From: Geobacter sp.
GTDB lineage: Bacteria; Desulfobacterota; Desulfuromonadia; Geobacterales; Pseudopelobacteraceae
Length of the DNA: 64,000 nt
Assembly: GCA_009684515.1 (NCBI GenBank)
Contig: WKKS01000009.1
Location: 1 to 64,000 of the forward strand
Direction: 5' to 3'
Part shown: in pieces, positions 25,002-35,884 of the stretch
Layout: the number at the start of each line of letters is the position of its first letter
Numbering within the stretch: the stretch's first letter is position 1
Program-made: the position numbers and the translations under genes
The notes under the pieces: model-generated
What the model was told of the DNA's origin: nothing
What the model saw: only the letters and a program-made list of their open reading frames with translations
Databases searched by the model: none

Positions 25002-26306
25002 TCAGTTTTCAACCGTAATGTTGCGGCAGTTGGTTTCCCTGATCCTGCTGGCGCCAACGACGCTCAAGGCGGCGAAGGTGAGCATGAACAGGAAGCCGGA
25101 ATGATAATCACCGGCCGAGTAAACACGCAACCCGTTCACTATCCTGCCGTCCCAGGCCAGATCCATGGCCCATCCGAAGAGAGGCTGCATCACGGCCGCT
25201 CCGAAAAAGAGCCCGGTATTGACCAGACCGACCGCCATGCCGGACAGGGCTGGCGCAACCACCTCTTTGGCGTTGGCAAAGGTTACGATAAAGCCGCCGG
25301 TTCCGAAGCCAAGCAGGGCGAAGAGCGCCAAACCGGCCGGACCGGGTTTCCAGGGGGCATAGGCCAGAATGAGGCAGGCCAGCGTGTAAAGGAGAGTGCC
25401 GGCCAGAATGACCGGCTTGCGGCGACCCATCCGGTCGGAGAACCACCCGAACAGCATCGATCCGACGGCAAAGCCGGCCAGTGCGGTGGTCGTATAAATG
25501 GCTGCCGAGGAACGCCCGAGTCCATGCACGTCCCGCAGAAACGGAATCGCCCACAAACCGACAAAAGCCAGCATTCCTCCGACCATCCCCATATCGACCC
25601 ACAGAACCGGCCAGGCCGCGCCGGTTTTGACGACACTTTTCAGGTCGCCCCACCAATGCTGTTGGCGCGGCGGATGACTGGCCTTCCCATCAATCTCTCT
25701 CATGGAAGGGAAACCGATATCTTCGGGACGGTTGCGTACGAAGGCAAATGTCAGGACGGCCAGAGCAATTGTGACAAGACCAAGAGCGACGAAGACGTAG
25801 CGCCAGGAATAAGTCCGGAGCACCCCGGCCAGGGGGCCGGCCGAAGCAATTGCGCCGATGTTGCCAAGCAGCAGAGTCAGTCCGCTGATCAGGCCAAAAT
25901 TTCGTTCCCGGAACCAGACGCTGTTACTCTTGAAAAGCCCGACGAAGACGACCGACACTCCCAATCCGACCAGGGCGCGACCTGCTGAAACAGCAAAGAA
26001 CGATTCGGACAGGCCGAAAAGTATCGAACCGCCGCCGGCAACAAGATTGCCGGCGGTTATGGTCGCCCTGGCTCCAAGGGTATCGGCCAGCACACCGGCC
26101 GGTATCTGCATGGCGGTGTAAATGTAGAAGTACATGGCAGCCAGTGATCCGAGCGCGGCGCCCGATGTATTGAAAGCCTTCATCAGGTCGGCCGAGATGA
26201 CCGCAGGCGCCATGCGGTGGAAGAACACCAGCATGTAGGTAAGAATAAGAATCGTGTAGATCGACCAGCGCGCCAGAAGGAAGCGGCTGCGGTTATAGGG
26301 ATGCAT
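25002..26306 (-). CDS. Major facilitator superfamily transporter
   Basis: 434 residues from the ATG at 26306 (GAAGGAGG upstream). Twelve hydrophobic helices can be drawn. The loop 2-3 motif PAGVLADTLGARATI matches MFS motif A, and the pseudo-repeat GWFSDRMGRRKPVIL lies between helices 8 and 9. FFHRMAPAVI in the first helix is typical of MFS members near the nitrate/NNP and sugar-phosphate (OPA) type. The substrate is unknown. It lies directly downstream of an acyl-CoA ligase gene, so a carboxylate is a reasonable guess. Confidence 0.8.
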   Translation of the reverse strand: MHPYNRSRFLLARWSIYTILILTYMLVFFHRMAPAVISADLMKAFNTSGAALGSLAAMYFYIYTAMQIPAGVLADTLGARATITAGNLVAGGGSILFGLSESFFAVSAGRALVGLGVSVVFVGLFKSNSVWFRERNFGLISGLTLLLGNIGAIASAGPLAGVLRTYSWRYVFVALGLVTIALAVLTFAFVRNRPEDIGFPSMREIDGKASHPPRQQHWWGDLKSVVKTGAAWPVLWVDMGMVGGMLAFVGLWAIPFLRDVHGLGRSSAAIYTTTALAGFAVGSMLFGWFSDRMGRRKPVILAGTLLYTLACLILAYAPWKPGPAGLALFALLGFGTGGFIVTFANAKEVVAPALSGMAVGLVNTGLFFGAAVMQPLFGWAMDLAWDGRIVNGLRVYSAGDYHSGFLFMLTFAALSVVGASRIRETNCRNITVEN

Positions 26307-26378
26307 GACCGGATGGCCTCCTTCGTTAATAAAGATCACTGCCGTGAACTGAGGGCGGGTCTGGCTGCGGATGGCTGC

Positions 26379-28025
26379 TTAACTCTCCTCCAGCTGCAAC
26401 TCCTTGATGGCCATGTCCCGCATTTTGAATTTCTGGATCTTGCCGCTGGCGGTCATCGGGTAGGCATCCACAAAGCGCACGTAAAGCGGAATCTTGTAGT
26501 TGGCTATTTTCCCACGGCAGAAATCCTTCACTTCGGCTTCGGTCATTTCGGCCCCCTTCTTGAGGATGATTGACGCCATGACCTGCTCGCCGAATTTGCG
26601 GTCCGGCACACCGTAAACCTGGACATCCGAAACCTTCGGATGGGTGTAAAGGAATTCCTCGATCTCGCGCGGATAGATGTTTTCCCCGCCGCGGATGATC
26701 ATGTTCTTGATCCGGCCGGTGATCTTGCAGTAGCCGTTCTCGTCCATGATGGCCAGGTCGCCGGTATGCAGCCACTGATCCTCATCGATAGCCCGGGCGG
26801 TTTCGTCAGGCATCTTGTAATAGCCTTTCATGACCAGGTAACCGCGCGTGCAGAGTTCCCCCTGTTTCCCCGGCGGCAGGGCCTGGCCGGTTTCGATATC
26901 GACGATCTTGACTTCGACATCCGGCAAGGCCTTTCCAACGGTGGCAACCCGCAGCTCGATCGGATCATCGGTGCGGGTCTGGGTGATGACCGGCGACGAT
27001 TCAGTCTGACCGTAGGCGATGGTGATTTCGGAAGCGTTCATCTGGCTGATGACCTTTTTCATGACTTCAATCGGGCAGGGAGAACCGGCCATGATCCCGC
27101 TGCGCAGACTGCTCAGATCAAATTTATCAAAATCGGGATGTTCCAGCTCGGCGATGAACATGGTGGGGACACCGTGCAGCGCCGTGCATTTTTCCATCTC
27201 AACGGTTTTCAGTACCTTGAGCGGATCAAACACCTCCACCGGAACCATGGTGGAACCGTGGGTGACGCAGGCCATAACGCCCAGTACGCAGCCGAAACAG
27301 TGGAAAAACGGAACCGGAATGCAGAGGCGGTCTTTTTCCGTAAACTTCATGCATTCGCCGATATTGAAGCCGTTGTTGACGATGTTGTAATGGGTCAGCA
27401 TGACCCCTTTCGGAAAACCGGTGGTACCGGAGGTGTACTGCATGTTGATGGTTTCGTGGCAATCCAGGGTGCTTTCCACGGCAGCCAGCTCCGCATCGTC
27501 AACTCCGGCGCCCAGTTCGATGATCTTTGCGAAGCTGATCATGCCGGATGGCGTTTCGTCGCCGATGAACACAACCTTTTTCAGGACCGGCAGAGCAGCG
27601 CTGATCAGGTTGCCCGGCTCGGAGGATGCCAGCTCCGGGACGACCTCGTTGATCGTCAGGGTGTAATCGGAATCCTTGAAGGAGCCGACCATGAACAGCG
27701 CGCAGGAATCGGACTGCCGCAGGATGTAGTCCAGTTCGGCCGATTTGTAGCTGGTGTTGATAGTGACCAGGACGGCGCCGATCTTGGCACTGGCAAACTG
27801 GAGAATGACCCACTCCGGAACGTTGTAGGCCCAGATGGAGATATTGTCGCCCTTCCTGATGCCGAGACGGAGCAGACCCTTGGCAACCTGACGGCAGACA
27901 TCGTTGAATTGGCGGTAACTGTAGCGCAGGCCGCGCTCCGGATACACCAGCGCTTCGTTGTCCGGAAACCGTTCCGCCATCTGGTCCAGCAATCCCCCTA
28001 CGGTTACATCGAGCTGTCGTGACAT
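26379..28025 (-). CDS. AMP-forming acyl-CoA synthetase at the end of the leucine/isovalerate cluster
   Basis: 548 residues from the ATG at 28025 (GAAGGAGG site; a frame extension to 28124 is unlikely to be used). The AMP motif is [18 protein letters not shown] at about 190-206. [10 protein letters not shown], the adenylate motif [21 protein letters not shown] and the C-terminal [14 protein letters not shown] with its catalytic lysine complete the fold. It matches medium/branched-chain acyl-CoA ligases. It lies 127 bp after the HMG-CoA lyase gene and could activate isovalerate, other short acids or acetoacetate; the specificity is inference. Confidence 0.87.
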   Translation of the reverse strand: MSRQLDVTVGGLLDQMAERFPDNEALVYPERGLRYSYRQFNDVCRQVAKGLLRLGIRKGDNISIWAYNVPEWVILQFASAKIGAVLVTINTSYKSAELDYILRQSDSCALFMVGSFKDSDYTLTINEVVPELASSEPGNLISAALPVLKKVVFIGDETPSGMISFAKIIELGAGVDDAELAAVESTLDCHETINMQYTSGTTGFPKGVMLTHYNIVNNGFNIGECMKFTEKDRLCIPVPFFHCFGCVLGVMACVTHGSTMVPVEVFDPLKVLKTVEMEKCTALHGVPTMFIAELEHPDFDKFDLSSLRSGIMAGSPCPIEVMKKVISQMNASEITIAYGQTESSPVITQTRTDDPIELRVATVGKALPDVEVKIVDIETGQALPPGKQGELCTRGYLVMKGYYKMPDETARAIDEDQWLHTGDLAIMDENGYCKITGRIKNMIIRGGENIYPREIEEFLYTHPKVSDVQVYGVPDRKFGEQVMASIILKKGAEMTEAEVKDFCRGKIANYKIPLYVRFVDAYPMTASGKIQKFKMRDMAIKELQLEES

Positions 28026-28152
28026 GGTTGATCCTCCTTCTGTTTTGTAGCGATCTTTATTCTGATTCGTTCTGATCTTTATATGTTTTTTATCCCCTTG
28101 GAAAAGGGAACTGTTCAACGTCAATAAGGAAATTTCGAGCTACTCGGAGTTT

Positions 28153-29052
28153 TCATTCCCGGCCAAGCGCCAGAGCCACCCTGGAGCCTGACGGTCGGCC
28201 AAGATAGTTGCAGATGTAGGTGCCCGCCCCCCTCAGCAGCGTCAGATCGACACCGGTTTCAATACCGAGACCGTTCAGCATCCAGAGCAGATCCTCGCTG
28301 GCCACGTTGCCTGCGGCCCCCTTGGCGTACGGGCAGCCGCCCAGTCCGGCCACGGAGCTGTCGACTACCGAAACCCCCAGTTCAAGAACCGCCAGAATAT
28401 TGGCCAGAGCCTGGCCGTAGGTGTCGTGAAAATGCGCCGCCAGCCGGTCGAGCGGCACGCGCTCCGCAACCGCCTTGACCATGGCCTGGGCCTGGCCCGG
28501 AGTCCCGATCCCGATCGTGTCTCCCAACGAAATTTCGTAACACCCCATTTCAAAGAGGCGCTGCGAGATATCGGCCACCGCCTCCAGCGGAACCTCACCC
28601 TGGTAAGGGCAGCCAAGAACACAGGAAACGTAGCCGCGCACCTTGATGCCGCGCTGGCGGGCGGCTTCGATCACCGGCGCGAAGCGTTCCAGGCTTTCGG
28701 CTATGGAACAGTTGATGTTGCGCCGGGAGAAGGCTTCCGAAGCGGCCCCAAAGACTGAAATTTCCTGTGCACCGGCTGCCACGGCCGACTCGAAACCCTG
28801 CATGCCTGGAACCAGCACCGGATAACTGACACCGGGGCGGCGAGTAATTCCGGCCATGACCTGGCTGTTGTCGGCCATCTGGGGAACCCATTTGGGAGAA
28901 ACAAAACTGGTGGATTCAATCACGCTCAGCCCGCTGGCCGAAAGACGGTTGATAAACTCGATCTTGACTTCTGCCGGAACGATAGCCGCTTCGTTCTGCA
29001 GACCATCCCGGGGGCCGACTTCAACCATTTTGACCCGTTTGGGGAGGTTCAT
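28153..29052 (-). CDS. mvaB: Hydroxymethylglutaryl-CoA lyase
   Basis: Cleaves HMG-CoA to acetyl-CoA and acetoacetate, the last step of leucine degradation. In its 299 residues the N-terminus [12 protein letters not shown] carries the metal and catalytic residues (arginine and aspartate of the RDGLQ motif). HFHDTYGQ supplies metal-ligand histidines, and the signature [14 protein letters not shown] at about 233-246 contains the catalytic cysteine. The ATG overlaps the stop of the carboxylase alpha gene by 4 bp, showing translational coupling. Confidence 0.94.
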   Translation of the reverse strand: MNLPKRVKMVEVGPRDGLQNEAAIVPAEVKIEFINRLSASGLSVIESTSFVSPKWVPQMADNSQVMAGITRRPGVSYPVLVPGMQGFESAVAAGAQEISVFGAASEAFSRRNINCSIAESLERFAPVIEAARQRGIKVRGYVSCVLGCPYQGEVPLEAVADISQRLFEMGCYEISLGDTIGIGTPGQAQAMVKAVAERVPLDRLAAHFHDTYGQALANILAVLELGVSVVDSSVAGLGGCPYAKGAAGNVASEDLLWMLNGLGIETGVDLTLLRGAGTYICNYLGRPSGSRVALALGRE

Positions 29053-31061
29053 GACGGTTTATCCCCCTCAGCTGTGAAGGCCAGCAGCTCCGCGCCTTCG
29101 TTGACCACTGCACCGACACTGAAATGAATCTCGGCAACGATGCCATCCCGCGGGGCGGTAATGGTATGCTCCATCTTCATGGCTTCCATGATGACCAGCG
29201 GCGTACCGCGTTCCACCACCGCTCCCGCCTCCACCAGCAGCGCCACGATCTTGCCCGGCATGGGCGCGGTCAGGCGGCCACCCTCGACCTCCTGCTCGCC
29301 GGCATGGGCCAGCGGGTCGTGGAGTACCAGGCGGTGACTGCTGCCGCGGGTTACGATCGTCAGGTCATCGCCGTGGCGGACGACCGTGGCTGTGAAGCGC
29401 GCCCCGCCCAGGTCGGCCAGCAGATCGCCCTCTTCGTTCAACCTCCCCTGCACCAGAAGCGGGCCGCCGGGGAGATCCAGCAGGTATCCGGAGCTGCGAT
29501 AGTGAGCTGTCACGCAAACCGCGGAATCGTTGTCCCGGAAGGTAAAAACATGGTGATTGTCGCCGTTCATCTGCCAGCCGGTGGTCAGGTGCCAGGGTGC
29601 CCAGCGGTCAAAGGAGGCGGCGGCCATTTTTTCCGCTTCAACGGAGCGGCGCAAAAGCACATCCAGACAGGCCAGGGCCAGCACTTGATCGGATGCCGGA
29701 GTCGTTTCGGGAAACAGCACGGCGCGGTGCCGCTCGATGAAGCCGGTGTCGAAATCTCCGGCGGCAAAAGCGGGATGGGCAGCCACTGCGGCCAGAAACT
29801 CGATGTTGGTGTTCACCCCCACCACCTGGTATTCGGCCAGCGCCGAACGGAGACGGCGCAGCGCACCGGCCCTGGTGGCATCCCAGACGATCAGCTTGGC
29901 AATCATCGGATCATAATGGATGCTGACGCTATCCCCCTGGCGCACGCCGGTGTCGATCCGGACGTGGGCGCTCTCCGCTGGCGGGCGCAGATGGGTCAGA
30001 TCACCGATTGAGGGGAGGAAATCCCGGGAAGGATCTTCAGCATAGATCCGGGCCTCGATGGCATGGCCGCCAATGGCCAGCTGTTCCTGGGCGCAGGGAA
30101 GCGGCTCGCCGGAAGCAACCCTGAGCTGCCACTCCACCAGGTCCTGCCCGGTGATCATCTCGGTGACCGGATGCTCAACCTGCAGGCGGGTATTCATCTC
30201 CATGAAGTAGAAGGAACCGTCCGTATCAAGCAGAAATTCAACCGTACCGGCGCCGACGTAACCGATAGCACGGGCCGCAGCGACCGCCGCCGCCCCCATG
30301 TTGTCCCGCAATCCCTGGGTCATGCCGGGGGCCGGAGCCTCCTCCAGCACTTTCTGGTGACGACGCTGGATGGAGCAGTCACGTTCGAAGAGATGGACGG
30401 CGTTCCCCTGGCTGTCGGCAAAAACCTGAATTTCCACATGGCGCGGTTTGGTCAGGTATTTTTCCAGCAGCACACGGTCGTCACCAAAAGAGTTGCCGGC
30501 CTCGCGGCGAGCCCCGGCCAGCGCGTCGTCGAACCCGGCCGTTTCCCAGACCACCCGCATCCCCTTGCCGCCGCCACCGGCGGTGGCCTTGATCAGGACC
30601 GGATAACCGATCCGGTCAGCCGTTTCCCGCAGCAGGTCCGGATTCTGATCCTCGCCGTGATAACCGGGCACCAGCGGAACCGCCGCTTCCTCCATAATGC
30701 GCTTGGCCGCACTTTTCGATCCCATCGCCCGGATAGCTGCTGTCGGAGGACCGATAAAGACGATTCCGGCCCGGTCGCACGCCTCGGCGAATTCGGCATT
30801 TTCCGAAAGAAAACCATAACCGGGGTGCACCGCCTGTGCGCCGCTTCTGCGGGCCACATCCAGAATCAGTTCGGGACGGAGGTAGCTTTCCCGGGCCGGG
30901 GCCGGGCCGATCTGGTAAGCCTCGTCAGCCAGAGCCACATGCATTGCGCCCGCATCGGCATCGGAATAAACCGCCACCGTGCGGATACCAAGGTTCCGGG
31001 CGGTACGGATGACACGACAGGCGATTTCGCCGCGATTGGCAATCAGTATTTTATCGAACAT
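29049..31061 (-). CDS. mccA: Methylcrotonyl-CoA carboxylase alpha (biotin carboxylase and carrier) subunit
   Basis: 670 residues from the ATG at 31061 (AAGGA site). The biotin carboxylase part starts [17 protein letters not shown] and includes the ATP-grasp loop [14 protein letters not shown] and [15 protein letters not shown] less conserved middle region leads to the biotin carrier domain, whose [14 protein letters not shown] carries the biotinylated lysine (about residue 627). It transfers carboxybiotin to the beta subunit to make 3-methylglutaconyl-CoA. Operon position between the hydratase and lyase genes supports methylcrotonyl-CoA over propionyl- or acetyl-CoA as substrate. Confidence 0.92.
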   Translation of the reverse strand: MFDKILIANRGEIACRVIRTARNLGIRTVAVYSDADAGAMHVALADEAYQIGPAPARESYLRPELILDVARRSGAQAVHPGYGFLSENAEFAEACDRAGIVFIGPPTAAIRAMGSKSAAKRIMEEAAVPLVPGYHGEDQNPDLLRETADRIGYPVLIKATAGGGGKGMRVVWETAGFDDALAGARREAGNSFGDDRVLLEKYLTKPRHVEIQVFADSQGNAVHLFERDCSIQRRHQKVLEEAPAPGMTQGLRDNMGAAAVAAARAIGYVGAGTVEFLLDTDGSFYFMEMNTRLQVEHPVTEMITGQDLVEWQLRVASGEPLPCAQEQLAIGGHAIEARIYAEDPSRDFLPSIGDLTHLRPPAESAHVRIDTGVRQGDSVSIHYDPMIAKLIVWDATRAGALRRLRSALAEYQVVGVNTNIEFLAAVAAHPAFAAGDFDTGFIERHRAVLFPETTPASDQVLALACLDVLLRRSVEAEKMAAASFDRWAPWHLTTGWQMNGDNHHVFTFRDNDSAVCVTAHYRSSGYLLDLPGGPLLVQGRLNEEGDLLADLGGARFTATVVRHGDDLTIVTRGSSHRLVLHDPLAHAGEQEVEGGRLTAPMPGKIVALLVEAGAVVERGTPLVIMEAMKMEHTITAPRDGIVAEIHFSVGAVVNEGAELLAFTAEGDKPS

Positions 31062-31096
31062 AGGAGTGTCCTTTGCGGTCAGTTGATGTCTCAGCG

Positions 31097-31891
31097 TTAC
31101 TTTGCTACCCATCCCGGTGTGCGTTTCTCCAGAAAAGCCGTCAAACCTTCCCGCCCTTCGGCTGAGGCCCGCCGGTCGGCGATCCGTCCGGCAGTATCGC
31201 CAATCAGGGCATCGTCAAGCGGTCGGCCGGAGACCATTGCAATCAGCTCCTTGGCTGCGGCCATAGCCTGTGGACCGTTTTTCAGTAGCAGGGCCGCCAG
31301 TTCCATTCCACGTGACAGCAGGGCTTCCTCATCCTCCACGACTTCGTGTAGCAGGCCGATGCGCTGCGCCTGATCGGCGTTGAACGGCTCTGCCGTCAGG
31401 AAATATCGCCGACAGGCCCGCGGGCCGATAGCGGCCATAACATAAGGGGAGATCACCGCCGGAATCAGCCCCAGCTTGACCTCGGACAGGCAGAATGAAG
31501 CCCGGCGGGTGGCAATCGCCAGATCGCAGCAGGCCACCAGTCCGACTCCGCCGCCGTAGGCCGCACCCTGCACCAGGGCGATGGTCGGCTTGGAAAGGCT
31601 GTTCAGGGTTTGCATCAGCTCCGCCAGCCCCAGTGCGTCAGCAAGATTCTGTTCCCTGCTGTAGTCGGCCATGCGCCGCATCCAGCTCAAATCCGCCCCG
31701 GCCGAAAAGCTCCGGCCGCTGCCGGCCAGCAGAACAACCCGGACAGCTTCATCCGCCTCCAGCCGTTTCAATTCTGCAGTCAGATCGGCAATCAGCAGAT
31801 CGTCAAAAGCATTGTGCAGCTCGGGACGATTCATGGTCAGGGTGGCAATCCCCGGTTCGTAGATATTTGTGATGATGGTCGCTTCGCTCAT
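31097..31891 (-). CDS. liuC: 3-methylglutaconyl-CoA hydratase
   Basis: 264 residues from the ATG at 31891. It is a crotonase-fold enzyme converting methylglutaconyl-CoA to HMG-CoA. The oxyanion segment is FSAGADLSWM. The first hydratase glutamate is replaced (GAAYGGGVGLVACCD), while the second is kept in SEVKLGLIPAVISPYV. This pattern is typical of bacterial LiuC-type enzymes. It lies between the carboxylase beta and alpha genes, the usual liu order. Confidence 0.9.
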   Translation of the reverse strand: MSEATIITNIYEPGIATLTMNRPELHNAFDDLLIADLTAELKRLEADEAVRVVLLAGSGRSFSAGADLSWMRRMADYSREQNLADALGLAELMQTLNSLSKPTIALVQGAAYGGGVGLVACCDLAIATRRASFCLSEVKLGLIPAVISPYVMAAIGPRACRRYFLTAEPFNADQAQRIGLLHEVVEDEEALLSRGMELAALLLKNGPQAMAAAKELIAMVSGRPLDDALIGDTAGRIADRRASAEGREGLTAFLEKRTPGWVAK

Positions 31892-31970
31892 GTTTTTTCC
31901 TGTCTCTCCATTAAGGTCAAACAACCCTGGCAATTTCCCTCCCCCGCTGTGGGGGTGAGCTACTCTTTCA

Positions 31971-33578
31971 CTACATGCGGAACACACCAAACTGCGTCTT
32001 CTCAACCGGTGCGTTCATGGCCGCCGAGATGCCCAGCCCCAGCACCATGCGGGTGTCGGCCGGATCGATAATGCCGTCGTCCCACAACCGGGCGCTGGCG
32101 TAGTAAGGATGTCCCTGACTCTCATACTGATCGCGGATGGGAGCTTTGAAACCCTCCTCCTCTTCGGCGCTCCAGCTCTCGCCACGCATCTCCATGCCGT
32201 CGCGCTTGACCTGGGCCAGTACGCTGGCGGCCTGCTCGCCACCCATGACCGAGATACGGGCGTTGGGCCACATCCACATCAGTCGCGGTCCGTAGGCTCG
32301 GCCGCACATGCCGTAATTACCGGCCCCGAAACTGCCGCCGATAATGACCGTAAATTTGGGGACCGCGGCGCAGGCAACGGCGGTGACCATCTTGGCGCCG
32401 TCCCGGGCGATGCCCCCCGCCTCGTACTTGCTGCCGACCATGAAGCCGGAGATATTCTGCAGGAAGACCAGCGGGATGCCGCGCTGGCTGCAGAGTTCTA
32501 TGAAGTGAGCCCCCTTGAGGGCCGACTCGGAGAAGAGGATGCCGTTGTTGGCGACGATCCCCACCGGATAGCCCCAGATATGGGCAAAGCCGCAGACCAG
32601 GGTTGTGCCGTAAAGCTGCTTGAACTCGTCAAATTCGGAACCATCCACAACGCGGGCGATCACCTCCCGCACGTCGTACGGCTTGCGTGTGTCGGTCGGG
32701 ATAATCCCGTAAAGTTCGGCCGGATCGTAGAGCGGATCGACCGGCGGAAGCATGGCGACCGGCGGCCGCTTGACCCGGTTCAGATTACTGACGATACGCC
32801 GCGCAATGGCCAGCGCATGGCCGTCATCCACGGCATAATGATCGGTCACGCCGGAGGTGCGGCAGTGCACATCGGCGCCCCCCAGATCTTCTGCGCTGAC
32901 CACCTCACCGGTGGCTGCCTTGACCAGCGGCGGTCCGGCCAGGAAAATGGTGCCCTGGTTGCGGACGATGACACTTTCGTCGGACATGGCCGGCACGTAG
33001 GCTCCACCGGCGGTGCAGGAGCCCATCACGACCGAGATCTGCGGAATGCCGCGACCGGACATGGTGGCCTGATTGAAGAAAATTCTGCCGAAATGGTCCC
33101 GATCCGGGAATACTTCGTCCTGACGCGGGAGAAAAGCCCCTCCCGAATCAACCAGGTAGATGCAGGGAAGATTGTTCTCCCGGGCAATTTCCTGGGCGCG
33201 GAGATGCTTTTTGACGGTGAGCGGATAGTAGGTGCCACCCTTGACGGTGGCGTCGTTGGCTACGATCAGACATTCCTGCCCTTTGACCCGGCCGATGCCG
33301 GTGATGATGCCGGCCGCCGGAACATCCTCACCGTAAACCTCCCAGGCCGCAAACTGTGAGAGTTCCAGAAAGGGCGAGCCCACATCCAGCAACTGGCGGA
33401 TCCGTTCCCGCGGCAGGAGCTTGCCCCGTTCGATATGCTTCCTGCGCGCCTTTTCGTCGCCCCCCAGAGTTATTTTGGCCACCTTTTCACGCAGGTCGGC
33501 CACCAGTTTCGTCATCAGTTCCGCATTGCGGAGGTACTCTTCCGAGGTGCTTTTGATCGTGCTTTTATATACGGTCAT
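31971..33578 (-). CDS. mccB: Methylcrotonyl-CoA carboxylase beta (carboxyltransferase) subunit
   Basis: 535 residues, the usual length. It has two crotonase-like halves. The N-terminal half includes [20 protein letters not shown] and the acyl-CoA pocket [13 protein letters not shown] [14 protein letters not shown]. The C-terminal half has [20 protein letters not shown], forming the biotin pocket and oxyanion holes. It is a cytoplasmic partner of the alpha subunit encoded two genes on. GGGAGAAC precedes the ATG. Downstream of isovaleryl-CoA dehydrogenase by 49 bp. Confidence 0.93.
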   Translation of the reverse strand: MTVYKSTIKSTSEEYLRNAELMTKLVADLREKVAKITLGGDEKARRKHIERGKLLPRERIRQLLDVGSPFLELSQFAAWEVYGEDVPAAGIITGIGRVKGQECLIVANDATVKGGTYYPLTVKKHLRAQEIARENNLPCIYLVDSGGAFLPRQDEVFPDRDHFGRIFFNQATMSGRGIPQISVVMGSCTAGGAYVPAMSDESVIVRNQGTIFLAGPPLVKAATGEVVSAEDLGGADVHCRTSGVTDHYAVDDGHALAIARRIVSNLNRVKRPPVAMLPPVDPLYDPAELYGIIPTDTRKPYDVREVIARVVDGSEFDEFKQLYGTTLVCGFAHIWGYPVGIVANNGILFSESALKGAHFIELCSQRGIPLVFLQNISGFMVGSKYEAGGIARDGAKMVTAVACAAVPKFTVIIGGSFGAGNYGMCGRAYGPRLMWMWPNARISVMGGEQAASVLAQVKRDGMEMRGESWSAEEEEGFKAPIRDQYESQGHPYYASARLWDDGIIDPADTRMVLGLGISAAMNAPVEKTQFGVFRM

Positions 33579-33627
33579 GTCGTTATGTTCTCCCTTGGTG
33601 CCATCGGCCTGACGTTTCTAAGTAAGA

Positions 33628-34797
33628 CTAAGGAGCGGTTTCATTGAACAGTTCCCGGCCGATCAGCATGCGCCGGATCTCGCTGGTACCGGCTCCGATT
33701 TCGTAAAGTTTGGCGTCCCGTAACAATCGCCCGGTCGGGTACTCATTGATATAGCCGTTGCCGCCCAGAATCTGGATCGCTTCCAGCGCCATCCAGGTTG
33801 CCTTCTCGGCAGCGTAGAGGATCGCTCCGGCCGCATCCTTGCGGATCGAGTTTTTGCCGCTGCAGGCGTGGGCAACCGCATAAACATAAGCCCGGCAGGC
33901 ATTCATGGTGCTGTACATATCGGCCAGCTTGCCCTGCATCAGCTGAAACTCGCCGATGGCCTTGCCGAACTGACGCCTTTCGTGGATATAGGGAATCACC
34001 ACATCCAGACAGGCCCGCATGATCCCCAGCGGACCGGCCGCCAGCACCGCCCGCTCATAATCCAGACCGCTCATCAGAATTCTGACCCCATCGCCCACAT
34101 TTCCGACCACGTTCTCCGCCGGAACTTCGCAATCCTCGAAGACCAGCTCGCAGGTGTCGGAACCTCGCATACCGAGCTTGTCCAGCTTCTGGGCTGTTGA
34201 AAAACCTTTGAAACCCTTTTCGATCAGGAAGGCGGTGATCCCTTTTGACCCGGCGTTGATGTCGGTTTTGGCATAAACCAGCAGCGTGTCGGCGTGGGGG
34301 CCGTTGGTAATCCACATTTTAGTGCCGTTCAGGATAAAATAGTTCCCTTTCCGGTCCGCCCGCAGGCGCATGCTGACCACATCCGAACCGGCTCCCGCCT
34401 CACTCATGGCCAGGGCGCCGACATGCTCGCCGCTGATCAGCTTCGGCAGGTAGCGCCGCTTCTGAGCTTCGCTGGCATTGCGGTAGATCTGGTTGATGCA
34501 GAGATTCGAGTGCGCGCCGTAGGCCAGGGCCACCGAGGCCGAGGCCCGGCTGATCTCCTCGATCACCACCACATGCTCCAGGTAGGTCATCCCCGAACCG
34601 CCGTACTCTTCCGAGACCGTAACTCCATGCAGCCCCAGATCGCCCATCTTGCGCCACAGATCCATCGGAAAATGGTTGTCCCGGTCGATATCTGCTGCCC
34701 TGGGCGCAATTTCGGCCATGGCGAAGTCGTTTACGGTGTCTCTGAGCAGGTCGGCTGTTTCACCCAGATCAAAATTAAGCGTCGGATAAGATTTCAT
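33628..34797 (-). CDS. ivd: Isovaleryl-CoA dehydrogenase
   Basis: 389 residues from the ATG at 34797 (AGAGGGGAG site). It oxidises isovaleryl-CoA to 3-methylcrotonyl-CoA with FAD and ETF. The diagnostic feature is that the usual C-terminal catalytic glutamate is replaced, reading [18 protein letters not shown], while a glutamate appears in [12 protein letters not shown] at the position used by IVD. This separates it from the butyryl-type enzyme at 221-1360. [13 protein letters not shown] is the FAD motif. It is the second gene of the operon. Confidence 0.93.
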   Translation of the reverse strand: MKSYPTLNFDLGETADLLRDTVNDFAMAEIAPRAADIDRDNHFPMDLWRKMGDLGLHGVTVSEEYGGSGMTYLEHVVVIEEISRASASVALAYGAHSNLCINQIYRNASEAQKRRYLPKLISGEHVGALAMSEAGAGSDVVSMRLRADRKGNYFILNGTKMWITNGPHADTLLVYAKTDINAGSKGITAFLIEKGFKGFSTAQKLDKLGMRGSDTCELVFEDCEVPAENVVGNVGDGVRILMSGLDYERAVLAAGPLGIMRACLDVVIPYIHERRQFGKAIGEFQLMQGKLADMYSTMNACRAYVYAVAHACSGKNSIRKDAAGAILYAAEKATWMALEAIQILGGNGYINEYPTGRLLRDAKLYEIGAGTSEIRRMLIGRELFNETAP

Positions 34798-34831
34798 CGA
34801 TTCATCTCCCCTCTTGGCTGACTTGAGTCGC

Positions 34832-35644
34832 TCATGTTCCGCTGTACTGACCTTCGCGCTTTTCAATAAAGGCCAGCACCGCTTCCTGGTGATCTTCGGT
34901 ATGATGCGCCATGGCCTGAAACGAAGCGCACAGATCCAGAAAATCGGGCAGATCCGAGCGTTGGGCCAGCTTCATCATCCGTTTGGTGAGCCGCAAAGCC
35001 TGTGGAGGCTTTGCGGCAATTTTTCCGGCCAGCTCCATGGCACGCGGCAGAAGTTCGGCGGGCTCAACCACATCCAGTACGATTCCCATCTGCAGGGCCT
35101 CGTCAGCAGTCAGCATCCTTCCGGTAAAGGTCAGCTCCGCCGCCCGCTGATACCCGATCAGTCGCTGCAGGAACCACCCCCCGCCATCCCCCGGAATAAT
35201 GCCGAGATTGATAAAGGTTTCCCCCATCAAGGCGCGCTTTGAGGCGATCCGCAGATCGCACATACAGGCCAGATCAAACCCGGCACCGACCGCAGGTCCG
35301 TTAATTGCCGCAATCAGAGGAATTTCTGCCTTGTGAAGAGCTAATGGAATCTGTTGAATGCCGCGCCGGTACTGTTCCTGAATCTCATAGGTTGACCCGG
35401 CGAAAATTCCGGCACGATCCTGCATCTCCTTGATATTGCCGCCGGAAGAGAAAGCGGCCCCCTCACCCGTGATGACCAGAACCGAAACCCCGGACTCATC
35501 ATCAGCCCACCGGACCGTCCGCAAAATATCATCGATAAGCGCCGTTCCGGTCAGGGCGTTGCGCAGGTCATCGCGCCGAAAGGTCAGGACGGCTACCCGG
35601 CCGGTCAAGTCAAGCGAGGAGTCGGTAAGTATTGGCAATTCCAT
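34832..35644 (-). CDS. Crotonase-superfamily protein lacking both hydratase glutamates
   Basis: 270 residues and the first gene of the leucine/isovalerate operon. The fold is clear ([48 protein letters not shown]). At the two positions where true enoyl-CoA hydratases have glutamate it shows aspartate (GAGFDLA) and phenylalanine (ETFINLG), so simple hydration is unlikely. The PGDGGGW aspartate is seen in isomerase-like crotonases. It may be an isomerase, a dehydratase or an enzyme for a side branch. The promoter element C lies about 70-120 bp upstream. GGAGTG precedes the ATG. Confidence 0.8.
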   Translation of the reverse strand: MELPILTDSSLDLTGRVAVLTFRRDDLRNALTGTALIDDILRTVRWADDESGVSVLVITGEGAAFSSGGNIKEMQDRAGIFAGSTYEIQEQYRRGIQQIPLALHKAEIPLIAAINGPAVGAGFDLACMCDLRIASKRALMGETFINLGIIPGDGGGWFLQRLIGYQRAAELTFTGRMLTADEALQMGIVLDVVEPAELLPRAMELAGKIAAKPPQALRLTKRMMKLAQRSDLPDFLDLCASFQAMAHHTEDHQEAVLAFIEKREGQYSGT

Positions 35645-35714
35645 TGGCGCACTCCATAATCCGGATTGAACTTAAAAATCCCTTTGCCTGGACAAAGCAT
35701 TCAGCATAGCAACC

Positions 35715-35763
35715 AGAATAAACCAGTTTACGTATAAGTCAACCCAAAATATAACATTTTTAT
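35715..35763 (-). promoter_or_regulatory. Operator/promoter element C for the leucine/isovalerate operon
   Basis: GTTTACGTATAAGTCAAC lies at 35726-35743. The minus strand gives -35 TTGACT (35737-35742), 16 bp, and -10 TATTCT (35715-35720). AACA is at 35753-35756, nine bases past CAAC, followed by TTTTAT. The operator overlaps the -35 and spacer, a position suited to repression by a MerR-type dimer or to activation by spacer distortion. Confidence 0.7.
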
Positions 35764-35884
35764 ATCTGATTATAATTTTAATTTGACGAGCAATCGCCCA
35801 AACAGCCGCATTACAGCGATATAGCCTATTCAATTAGCTTTTGGGAGTATTATCAGGGAAAGAGTTATCAGTTACGTTGTTTTG

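Noticed and set aside
26640..28022. 460-codon plus-strand frame over the acyl-CoA synthetase gene
   Set aside because: Antisense to a well supported ligase; no motif, no ribosome site.
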